From NCBI GenBank assembly GCA_021739765.1, contig JAIPBD010000003.1, positions 62,001 to 126,000 on the forward strand: 64,000 bases of DNA, written 5' to 3'. The notes below the pieces were generated by a model that saw nothing but the letters and a program-made list of their open reading frames with translations, had not been told where the DNA came from and did no database searches. Made by a program: the position numbers and the translations under genes. Numbering within the stretch: position 1 is the stretch's first letter; the number at the start of each line of letters is the position of its first letter. Origin of the DNA: Melioribacteraceae bacterium (GTDB taxonomy: Bacteria; Bacteroidota; Ignavibacteria; Ignavibacteriales; Melioribacteraceae). Of the stretch, positions 37,602 to 45,013 are shown piece after piece.

Positions 37602-37972
37602 TGAAATATTTACTGATCTTTTTGGGAACCCTCTCTCTCGGAATTGGGATAATCGGAATCATTGTTCCCGGGCTCCCGACAACTGTTTTTCTCTTAATTA
37701 CAGCAGCTTGCTATTTCAGAAGCTCCGAAAGACTTTACAACTGGTTAATACATCACAAAGTTTATGGAAAGTTTATTCGCGATTATCGCGAACATAAAGC
37801 AATGCCGAGAAAAGCAAAAATTTCCGCTTTAATAATGATGTGGGCGATGATCTCACTATCAACAATATTTTTTATTAAAATAATGTGGGTGCAAATTGTG
37901 GTTGTAGTTTGCGGCCTTATCGGAACTATTGTTATTCTTAGTGTAAAAACCCTTAAATATGAAATGGAGTGA
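37601..37972 (+). CDS. DUF454 (YbaN-like) inner-membrane protein
   Basis: About 123 residues. Three helices; opening MKYLLIFLGTLSLGIGIIGI with VPGLPTTVFLLITAACYFRSS is the signature of DUF454/YbaN. RDYREHKAMPRKAKISALIM links to the last two helices. Begins at the ATG within the uvrA TGATG overlap. Function unknown. Confidence 0.88.
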   Translation: MKYLLIFLGTLSLGIGIIGIIVPGLPTTVFLLITAACYFRSSERLYNWLIHHKVYGKFIRDYREHKAMPRKAKISALIMMWAMISLSTIFFIKIMWVQIVVVVCGLIGTIVILSVKTLKYEME

Positions 37973-37974
37973 AA

Positions 37975-38331
37975 ATGAAAAAAATTGTTTTATCTCTTTT
38001 CGTTCTGCTTTATGCCTTTACTTTTGCTTCCGCGCAAGAAATACAAAGTGGAAATTTCACATTCAACAGCAAATCAGCGGGATTTAATCTTAACGGCGGA
38101 AGCGGTGAAAGATTTTTTACTTTTGATATCAAATTCGAAGAAGAATTTGGGGATATTCCGAAAGTGATTGTGGGTGTGACCGAAATCGATGCCGACAAAA
38201 ACACAAATCTTCGTTATAAATTGGAACCGATTTCAATCACTTCTGAAGGTTTCACTCTAAAAGTTAAAACCTGGGCTGATACAAAAATATTCTTGCTCGG
38301 CGGTTTTTGGCTGGCACACGAGATTGATTAA
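37975..38331 (+). CDS. Exported H-type lectin domain protein
   Basis: 118 residues from ATG 37975 (MKKIVLSLFVLLYAFTFASAQ signal peptide). A GTG two codons earlier overlaps the upstream stop, but GGAG is better placed for the ATG. The mature part fits an H-type lectin (discoidin-like agglutinin) fold: RFFTFDIKFEEEFGDIPKVIVGVTEIDADKNTNLRYKLE with the F-x-P-x-V strand, then ISITSEGFTLKVKTWADTKIF and a final W-LAHEID. Such domains bind GalNAc-type sugars in eukaryotes; carbohydrate binding here is inferred. Confidence 0.7.
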   Translation: MKKIVLSLFVLLYAFTFASAQEIQSGNFTFNSKSAGFNLNGGSGERFFTFDIKFEEEFGDIPKVIVGVTEIDADKNTNLRYKLEPISITSEGFTLKVKTWADTKIFLLGGFWLAHEID

Positions 38332-38347
38332 GTATGGTTTTCCCGGT

Positions 38348-38500
38348 ATGAAAAATCAAAAATATAATGATGCGCTTATAGTTCTTGGAGCCATTTGGTT
38401 ATTTACCGGATTGGTTATCTTTGAAAATGCTGCGCTTTGGCCAATGGGACTTGTATTTTTTATCGCCGGTTGGATTGGGAAATACGGACGCAAGAAATAA
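38348..38500 (+). CDS. 50-residue two-helix membrane protein
   Basis: MKNQKYNDALIVLGAIWLFTGLVIFENAALWPMGLVFF..., two hydrophobic helices (about 9-25 and 29-45) with a short polar turn and a basic tail YGRKK. It starts 16 nt after the lectin gene in the same direction. No recognised family; small two-helix proteins like this are common at operon ends. Likely real because of codon pattern and membrane topology. Confidence 0.5.
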   Translation: MKNQKYNDALIVLGAIWLFTGLVIFENAALWPMGLVFFIAGWIGKYGRKK

Positions 38501-38573
38501 GCAGTTACATTTTATATAAATACATTTAACAAGGTAATTGCAACAATATAAATGATTTATATTTTCTCCGAAT

Positions 38574-39005
38574 TTATTCCGATCCATAGATACTCATAAA
38601 CTTCTCATATTCATCAGCAAAGGTGAGTTTTTTATGATGTTCTTTCTGATTCCGGATATAGGTTGCCACCTTCTCAACTTGCGATTCACTAATCGAAAAA
38701 GCACCATATCCGGTTTGCCAAGCAAATTTGACATTTAGAAAATCGGTCTGATTTATTCAATGTGAAGTATTTCCTTTTATTTTTTGCATAATCCCCGTTA
38801 AGGAATACTTTTGATTTTGCAAAAACAGTATGTGAATATGATCCGATGTACCGTTTATAATTTTTACATACGATTCAAGATCACCCTCTAATAATTCTTT
38901 GATGTGCTCAAATATTCGGTTCTCAAATTCCGGTTTTATCAGTGGTTGTCGGTTATAGGTTCCACAAATTGCATGTATCCAAATTTTAGTTAATGAGTGT
39001 GACAT
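38574..39005 (-). pseudogene. IS200/RAYT-type Y1 transposase, broken by one in-frame TGA
   Basis: 82 codons (MSHSLTKIWIHAICGTYN...), then TGA at 38757-38759, then 60 more in-frame codons to a TAA. Read through the TGA the product is about 143 residues and complete. It has the HUH metal motif DHIHILF (H56, H58) before the stop; after it come FAWQTGYGAFSISESQ, the catalytic-tyrosine helix VATYIRNQKEHH (Y116, Q120) and the family ending FADEYEKF. In relatives the residue at the stop is usually part of a K/S-W/F-I-N motif, so a TGG to TGA change is likely. The truncated product lacks the nucleophile and should be inactive. REP-like palindromes begin 15 nt upstream of its start. Confidence 0.85.
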
Positions 39006-39019
39006 TTTATAACCTCTGT

Positions 39020-39253
39020 AAACCGTTGAAACGGTTTCAGTTATTTTGTATTTACGTTATAACCCATGACTGAAGTCATGGGTTTTCCTTCCTATAATCA
39101 ATGTTTTTTATTTATACAGGACTTAAACCAAGGATTAAACATTTGATCATTTTTATCTCATGGTAATCAAATAATCATTACAATAAAATTAACCAATGGC
39201 TTTGGCCATTGGTTAATTGCCAATCTTTTGCATTTAAACCGTTTTATCGGTTT
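39020..39253. repeat. REP-like palindrome cluster A
   Basis: Four palindromes in 234 bp: AAACCGTTGAAACGGTTT (39020-39037), a 24-nt one centred on GACTGAAGTC (39061-39084), a 29-nt one centred on GGCTTTGGCC with AATTAACC arms (39189-39217) and AAACCGTTTTATCGGTTT (39236-39253). The same cores recur in clusters B and C. The cluster begins just upstream of the broken transposase gene, and its last palindrome touches the stop codon of the 151-residue gene. REP-associated Y1 transposases (RAYTs) are known to sit beside the palindromes they mobilise. Confidence 0.75.
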
Positions 39254-39707
39254 ACTTTCTTCCGGGGAATCTTTGTTTTAGATCATCGCAGATTGGTTTG
39301 GCGCCGGGCACATCCATCTTTGAAGCAAGTTTGACACTGTTGTAATAAGCTAATGAACCAATATATGCTTCACTTCCACTTAACATAATTGAATCATCCA
39401 AGTTCGAAACTAGTTGATTTAACGGATTAAATATTGTTTTTAAAGTTTGAACAGCGTCAAAATCGATTTTCATTTCATCTGCTTTCATATAGGGTGGTGC
39501 GAATTGTGGATTGCTTTCCGTGTATGAAATAGTTTTTTCCACGAAAGGAGTTGTTTTATCACTCATTTTGGGTATTTGATGCCTTTCCTCCGGTGATAAT
39601 GCAATTAGATATGGAGCTAATTTGGTTTGGATGTTTGTTACTGCTGTTTGAATTTCTTGCAATACTTCCGGTGGTATTTGAATTGATACTTGATTGCTTT
39701 CAGGCAT
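39252..39707 (-). CDS. Conserved hypothetical protein, all-helical
   Basis: 151 residues, MPESNQVSIQIPPEVLQEIQ..., without signal peptide or membrane helix. Predicted mainly helical; recognisable blocks are LSPEERHQIPKMSDKTTPFVEK near 40-60, an ESNPQFAPPYMKADEMKID segment, SNLDDSIMLSGSEAYIGSLAYYNSVK near 105-130 and a C-terminal VPGAKPICDDLKQRFPG. I recall homologous proteins in other Bacteroidota and related genomes, always without a function. A strong AAGGAG lies before the ATG. It lies between REP cluster A and the NACHT gene. Confidence 0.7.
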   Translation of the reverse strand: MPESNQVSIQIPPEVLQEIQTAVTNIQTKLAPYLIALSPEERHQIPKMSDKTTPFVEKTISYTESNPQFAPPYMKADEMKIDFDAVQTLKTIFNPLNQLVSNLDDSIMLSGSEAYIGSLAYYNSVKLASKMDVPGAKPICDDLKQRFPGRK

Positions 39708-39920
39708 ATCGTACTCCTTGAGATTAGTTTGAGTTAGTTGATTAAGTGGGGAATTCCCATATATAAAAACCGATTAATTATATCAGTAAATTTAAAACTA
39801 ACTAAATACTTTATCTTGACGGTTCAAATTTAAGGAAGTGGGGGTTTAAAAGAAAGGATTGCTTCGTATTTTTAGTGTTAGGTAAATTTTACCAAGTTTT
39901 CTATAAGTAAGTTTGATTGA

Positions 39921-42900
39921 TTATCTGTTATATCTGCAGTCCAAAACAAATGATTTAATTGCGCAATTTTTGTCCGATAAGCTCTGGGCTTGCCTCTCCA
40001 TTTCCTCTATTACGACTTCTATTGTTTTCTTTTTATTTTGTCTGAATCTATTATCATTTTCCTTAAATCTTTGCCATTCATCGCATAAATACCATCCGAC
40101 CAGATACAAACCAAAACGATAGGGGCGTTCCTTTAAGTAGCGTTCTTTTAGTTGTGTTTTCATTGATTCATGCAATTTTGGATTCCAGGAGCCTTTGACT
40201 TCAACAATCACAGAAATTTGTTCGTATTTATCTGATGTAGCATCTACAATTAAATCGACTTGCTTTCCTTTTTTCGTTCTATTAAACCTATCAATTACTA
40301 CTTCTGCGTTTACTACTATTGATTTCAAATCTTCTTTCAAATGGAATTGAAGCATGTCTGATAATGTAGATTCGTCTTTGGGAATATTAATCTTTTTTTC
40401 ACTCCAAAGCTGACGCACTTGCGGCGGTGTACCATGCATCTTTGCTTCAAGTCTTTTTAGTGAAGCTATGATTTCAGACAGCAATTCATCTTCATTTGAT
40501 ACAAGACGCTTTTTGTCATTTTTCAAGAATTCTTTTAATTCGGGAATATCATTTGGTTTCCATGCGTTGTATCTAACCAGCACCTTTGTGTCATAAAGGA
40601 TCTCTTTGAACATTGACTCCGCCGGATAATTCTTGACTAACAATTCAAGAGCACCAATGGATTCGGCTGTCTTTCTTTCTCGAATTGTCATTAGCAAGTT
40701 CGTTTTGAAGTCATTCAATTTATCATACGGCGAAACATAAGAAGCAAAATCATTCTCAGTTCGTTCAAGTTCTTCTTTGGTAAATAATTCTGCTATAATT
40801 AAGTATAATTCGACAAAAACTTGGATCGACGCATTGTTAAAAAAATCTGAATTGTAATCATCACGCTGCGCAATTCGTATTAAAATTTTTCTTGTGAGTT
40901 CACGATTTATGTTTTTATTATGTCCTAAATATTCAATAACCTCCTCAGATTTTATTTTAGCATTTAGAGAAATTCCCGAAATAAAATTTTCCAATTGATC
41001 GGATTCGGACGGAATGTTTTTTTTGGTTAATTCTGAGAAATATTTGATCAAATAATTTGGTGCTTGCTTACCTAAAAACCCGATGATCGAATTAAAGGAA
41101 CTTGGTTTCAAAGTGATACTAAGTTTTTTGAGTAATAACTCACTGTATTTATCATTCCAACATTGCTCATAAAATTTAAGACAAGTCAAAGATTCGTTTC
41201 TGTCTAATTCTGAATCAAGAATTTTTTCAAATAATTCTTCGAATATTTTGGGAATTTTCTGATGAATCTCTACAATTAATTTTTTTTGTGAATCTATTGC
41301 ATTGTCATCACTACCTTGGAGTGGGAAAGTAATTAGTACTGGGATCCATTTTTTGAGAACATTTATTTGTAGTTGGTTGAAGTAATCGTTTTCAAATCTG
41401 TGGAAATACAAGAGCAGCTTGTAAGCAGCATAATCTACCCGATTATATTGATTTTTTCCAAACCATTTCTTTGAATTACTTTCTTGCTCTAATAAGTAGG
41501 TTTTTCCTTTTCGTAATAATAAATCTATTTCTTCGTGATTTAGGTTTTTCCAACCCGGATGATTTTCAAGAATTGGATTAAGCTCACCAAAAAGTTCGTC
41601 GTTTACATGATCATAGGAAATAAAATAAATTAGACGCCAAACAGCACTTTTTGAATCGCTTTTTAGAAGATCGATATGGTATAGTAAACGTTCTTTGTGG
41701 CTTAAATATGAGAGACGGCTTTTACCATAGTAGGAAAAGGAGTGACTTTCTTTATATATTTTTTTTGCGTCATTCGCATCTTTGCCATTGAGTTCTATGG
41801 GTTGTAATAAACTCTTGAATACGACTTTTAATAGTTCATCCTCCTCAGCAAGGGCTAACATAATTTCTCGTTGTTCTGAATTCTCTTCATCAAATAATCT
41901 ATGGCAGAGGTTATAAAATGCTTCTTTATATTCTAATCGACACTCATTAGTACCTTTTTCTAAAAGCCATAAAAAATCGGATTTGTTTACAAGTCTTGTG
42001 CGATGTGAAGTTAAAGACCAAATGTTAACTTGAGGGTTAATCATTTTATTAATCAATAACTCAATCAATCTTTTTCTGGAATTTGTTTCGGATAACTTTT
42101 TAATAAAACGATCTTTGTTCTTCTGCTCAACAATATTTGAGTGATTATTTACTAAAGCTACCACAGCATCTGCATAAGAATTCAAAATGCTTTCATCGTC
42201 AAGAAATTCTAAAGCCTCTATCATTATCCCATCAACTATATCATCTAAATGATAGTTTGATACTATATTTTTCGCTCCTAATTTTTGGACCCACTTTAGT
42301 CCTATCAGAATTTCTCCCATATTTAAGTCTGCTTTGCCAAGATTTATCCCTCCAAGAAATACCACATAACTTCCAATGTACCTAGTATTTTTTCGAGGTC
42401 TTAATAGATGTATAATTTCCCCAAAATTAAGATGTTGGGGGTACAATAAAGAAAGACAATCACCTTTTAACTGATCATTATCATCGTCTGATAAATAGTT
42501 ATAAAGAGTGTTTTTTACTGCTTCAATGAAATCTCGATCATTATGCAAGTAATGTGCATCAAGAATCACTGTGCGCAAAATCGCCGGCATTGAAAATGTA
42601 TTTAATTGATTACAATAAAAGTCCTTTAACTCAACTAGCCCGCATTGATTTCCAATACAAATTGCCTCAATCTTCGTTTGGATACTTTTTGTTGAATCTT
42701 CGACAAATTCGATTATTAGTTTTGAAATGTCGGGAAAACTCAGCTTATGATATTGTTTAATAAGCCTATGCCTCGGGTAAAATATTTCACTACTATTTAC
42801 GCCATTCAATAGGCTAAAAAACAGAGTCCTTTTCAAATCGTTTTGTTGAAATAGTATATCGCACTTAAACATCAGAGTTAGATTCTCATTGAAGACTTTT

Positions 42901-44129
42901 GCAATTAAATCCGGTTTGATAGATAAAAGCCATCCTATGCTTTCTTCTAACTGAGGTATTGCGATTTGCTTATCGCCATCAAATTGAAAAAAAAGATTGA
43001 GTATTTGTTCATCCTGTAAACCCTTCTCATAAACGTAACTTGCACATAAATACTCCGCAAATGTTTGATGCGCCCAACTGTATTTATCACTTCCGTTCAA
43101 CACAAATAAACCGGTATCAATTGTAGCTAAAATCAATTTTCTATCAACTTCAACCGGCGGATCAAAATTGTTTTCCGCACCTATTAATTCATTGATAAAG
43201 ATTGAGTTGTTCGATTCTGTTTGCGTTGTTCGAGTTAAAGCCAAAGTAGATTTATTTGAAAGCAGCATTAAAAAGGCGATTCTCTTCGCAGCTATCAGTT
43301 TTTGATCAGATGCGTAAATGATTTTGTTGGATTCAGTACGAAGAGTATTGTGTTCATCCGAGACTAAATAGTAGAGCCCTTGTTCAAAAATTTCTTTTCT
43401 GGTCTTTGGTAATTCTCCTTTTTCATCAAAAACTCTGGTAATAAAATTTAGGGTAACCGGTCTACTTGCTAAAGCTCCAATTTCTTTTTTATAAATTTCA
43501 TCAAATAATTTGTCGGCATCCAATCCATTTTCTTCAAAAGTAGTTTTCGCGTCTTTACGTGTTAATGGTTGAAGTTCATAAACTTCACAATCGTTTTGAT
43601 ACAAGGATTTTAATCTTTCTTCAAGCGTTGAATGCCATTCTGCTGTTCTGCAGGTAATACGGATTTTCAACCCATCCCAATGCATCCTTTCAATCTCACG
43701 GGCGATTATACCAGCTATATTATCGATTTGTATTTTGCATTCATCCAGGCTATCAAGGAAAAGGTAAAATATTCTACCTTCCCTTTTAGCTTTTGAGAGA
43801 TTCTCATTTCTAAAAGAATCTTCCAAGAAAACTTTTTCATCTGAGTATTCTCCCAATTTGATATAAATAAAGTCATCATTGGTTAGTGCAAGATTTTCTT
43901 TTGTTGATTCAAATGCTTTTTTTAACTCTTCGGTTTTCCCTATTCCTGGTTCACCTAATAATGCAAGACACGGTATATGTGCAATTTCTTCAAATGATTT
44001 GATATCTTGAACGTAACTTGAGTAGTGGTTTTCAGGATCAAGTAAGAATCCTCCTTCGGTGTTTATATCAATTCTTCCGTTAGGTTTACACCAATATCGT
44101 TTCCAGTTATAATTTTTTTTTGTAGTCAT
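39921..44129 (-). CDS. NACHT NTPase with helical repeats and C-terminal PD-(D/E)XK-like nuclease
   Basis: 1402 residues. After a 45-residue leader comes a STAND/NACHT NTPase: Walker A GEPGIGKT (59-66), Walker B YLFLDSLDE (122-130), sensor RITCRTAEW (157-165), YELQPLT (184-190) and the winged-helix-end motif SWAHQTFAEYLCA (351-362). Residues about 380-1220 are a long helical-repeat region without named motifs, the place expected for target sensing. The C-terminus has a nuclease-like core: D1292 in QVDLIV and E1310-x-K1312 in VIVEVKGSW, followed by YLVGWYLCDEW. No membrane helix. Single gene with a TAAATTTG box 37 nt upstream (-33 poorly matched). NACHT proteins of this size are known anti-phage sensors; the effector being C-terminal is unlike Avs proteins. 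Defence function is inference. Confidence 0.85.
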   Translation of the reverse strand: MTTKKNYNWKRYWCKPNGRIDINTEGGFLLDPENHYSSYVQDIKSFEEIAHIPCLALLGEPGIGKTEELKKAFESTKENLALTNDDFIYIKLGEYSDEKVFLEDSFRNENLSKAKREGRIFYLFLDSLDECKIQIDNIAGIIAREIERMHWDGLKIRITCRTAEWHSTLEERLKSLYQNDCEVYELQPLTRKDAKTTFEENGLDADKLFDEIYKKEIGALASRPVTLNFITRVFDEKGELPKTRKEIFEQGLYYLVSDEHNTLRTESNKIIYASDQKLIAAKRIAFLMLLSNKSTLALTRTTQTESNNSIFINELIGAENNFDPPVEVDRKLILATIDTGLFVLNGSDKYSWAHQTFAEYLCASYVYEKGLQDEQILNLFFQFDGDKQIAIPQLEESIGWLLSIKPDLIAKVFNENLTLMFKCDILFQQNDLKRTLFFSLLNGVNSSEIFYPRHRLIKQYHKLSFPDISKLIIEFVEDSTKSIQTKIEAICIGNQCGLVELKDFYCNQLNTFSMPAILRTVILDAHYLHNDRDFIEAVKNTLYNYLSDDDNDQLKGDCLSLLYPQHLNFGEIIHLLRPRKNTRYIGSYVVFLGGINLGKADLNMGEILIGLKWVQKLGAKNIVSNYHLDDIVDGIMIEALEFLDDESILNSYADAVVALVNNHSNIVEQKNKDRFIKKLSETNSRKRLIELLINKMINPQVNIWSLTSHRTRLVNKSDFLWLLEKGTNECRLEYKEAFYNLCHRLFDEENSEQREIMLALAEEDELLKVVFKSLLQPIELNGKDANDAKKIYKESHSFSYYGKSRLSYLSHKERLLYHIDLLKSDSKSAVWRLIYFISYDHVNDELFGELNPILENHPGWKNLNHEEIDLLLRKGKTYLLEQESNSKKWFGKNQYNRVDYAAYKLLLYFHRFENDYFNQLQINVLKKWIPVLITFPLQGSDDNAIDSQKKLIVEIHQKIPKIFEELFEKILDSELDRNESLTCLKFYEQCWNDKYSELLLKKLSITLKPSSFNSIIGFLGKQAPNYLIKYFSELTKKNIPSESDQLENFISGISLNAKIKSEEVIEYLGHNKNINRELTRKILIRIAQRDDYNSDFFNNASIQVFVELYLIIAELFTKEELERTENDFASYVSPYDKLNDFKTNLLMTIRERKTAESIGALELLVKNYPAESMFKEILYDTKVLVRYNAWKPNDIPELKEFLKNDKKRLVSNEDELLSEIIASLKRLEAKMHGTPPQVRQLWSEKKINIPKDESTLSDMLQFHLKEDLKSIVVNAEVVIDRFNRTKKGKQVDLIVDATSDKYEQISVIVEVKGSWNPKLHESMKTQLKERYLKERPYRFGLYLVGWYLCDEWQRFKENDNRFRQNKKKTIEVVIEEMERQAQSLSDKNCAIKSFVLDCRYNR

Positions 44130-44165
44130 ATTTGTGCAAAATAAATTAATTACAACATCTTATTA

Positions 44166-44173
44166 CAAATTTA
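44166..44173 (-). promoter_or_regulatory. Possible -7 promoter box of the NACHT gene
   Basis: Exact TAAATTTG (TAnnTTTG) on the minus strand, 36 nt before the ATG. No TTG stands 19-21 nt further upstream, so it is a half-match only. Confidence 0.3.
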
Positions 44174-44248
44174 ACTTTTTTTAATCCTATTTCAGAGAAT
44201 CAAAGTCAATTCTCATAGAATAATAATTCCCTCTCCCGGAGTAAAAAA

Positions 44249-44373
44249 GGTCTCTTTTAGAGCCGTGCGAGATTCTATTTGAATCAATTTATATTCAAAA
44301 AATCTCGAATTTGGGTCTTGGAGAGTCAAACGACCTTCTTTTGAACCAAATTTAGGTCTCGCAGACCCAAATT
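44249..44373. repeat. Three hairpins upstream of the NACHT gene
   Basis: Three separate inverted repeats in 125 bp: GGTCTCTTTTAGAGCC (44249-44264, imperfect); CGAGATT with AATCTCG enclosing TTGAAT/ATTCAA (44268-44307); and AATTTAGGTCT with AGACCCAAATT around a 3-nt loop (44349-44373, 11-bp stem with one G-T pair). They are not the REP cores of clusters A-C. They could be regulatory or remnants of another palindromic repeat family. Confidence 0.5.
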
Positions 44374-44385
44374 ACATTCTCAGAG

Positions 44386-44583
44386 AAATTAATACGCCAG
44401 CTTCACATTGATAATTAACCCCCGGTTTCAACCGTGGGTTAATTGATAGGGAAAGAAATTTCGCAACCGATTTATCGGTTTCCAAGCAAACATTTTTAAA
44501 CCGTTGAAACGGTTTCTAATTTTGGTGTTCGGGATATTACCCACGACTGAAGTCGTGGGATAATCAAATTAATTACTTCAATA
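44386..44583. repeat. REP unit B
   Basis: About 200 bp with four palindromes: an AATTAACC-armed one centred on GGTTTCAACC (44413-44444), AACCGATTTATCGGTT (44465-44480), AAACCGTTGAAACGGTTT (44498-44515) and CCCACGACTGAAGTCGTGGG (44540-44559). Nearly identical along its whole length to unit C at 45014. Its right edge, read on the minus strand, still encodes ILLK-stop, the end of a T9SS tail, so it derives from the 3' flank of such a gene. Confidence 0.8.
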
Positions 44584-44720
44584 AAATCCTGACTTCTGCC
44601 AATTTGTATGACAAAAGCCATTTATTTCTTCAATAATTTGGTAAGAATTTGGATTTATTGTTGCTCTTAGAGTAATTGGTTGATTTTACATGACTAAAAA
44701 TGGCGCTTTTATTATTTACG

Positions 44721-44788
44721 AGGTGGGAAATAAAGTGGTTCCAAAGTGAGGAATAATCTGAACCCAACAGTGGGGAATAAACTGCCCC
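44721..44788. repeat. Three tandem 22-23-bp repeats, IS21-end type
   Basis: Three consecutive variants of an AGTGRGGAATAAWSTG-like unit: at 44721 (GGTGGGAAATAAAGTGG), 44743 (AGTGAGGAATAATCTGAACC) and 44766 (AGTGGGGAATAAACTGCCCC). Multiple subterminal repeats with this GGGGAATAAT-CTGAACC wording are known from the ends of IS21-family elements in Bacteroidota. No istA or istB remains. Confidence 0.5.
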
Positions 44789-44789
44789 C

Positions 44790-44919
44790 CGACAGTTTTT
44801 CCATTACCTGTTTGTTTTAAGACTTTTACTCGTCTTTTTTTATAATAAACGATTTGTACAGCACTTGATGACTTTGTCTTTACTTTGCGTATGGATAGCA
44901 CAAACAATATTCCTTGCAC
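44790..44919 (-). pseudogene. N-terminal remnant of an IS4/IS1634-type transposase
   Basis: From a GTG at 44919 the frame encodes about 43 residues with IRKVKTKSSSAVQIVYY and KVLKQTGNGKT, the pattern seen at the start of IS4/IS1634-like transposases (x-K-x-K-x-x-x-AVQI-x12-VLKHIGSGKT). The frame then runs into the IS21-like repeats and ends. No catalytic domain remains. Confidence 0.45.
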
Positions 44920-45013
44920 ACTTATTTAGTATGACAATTTAAGAATATTATTGCCTTTTTAATCCATTTTCCAACTTTTTATATGACGTGGCTTTTTTTG
45001 GCAGAAGTCAGGA

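Noticed and set aside
38757-38759. TGA read as tryptophan or selenocysteine in the transposase
   Set aside because: TGA is the normal stop of neighbouring genes such as uvrA, rpoN and the amylase, and no selenocysteine-type hairpin was apparent after it. A point mutation is simpler.
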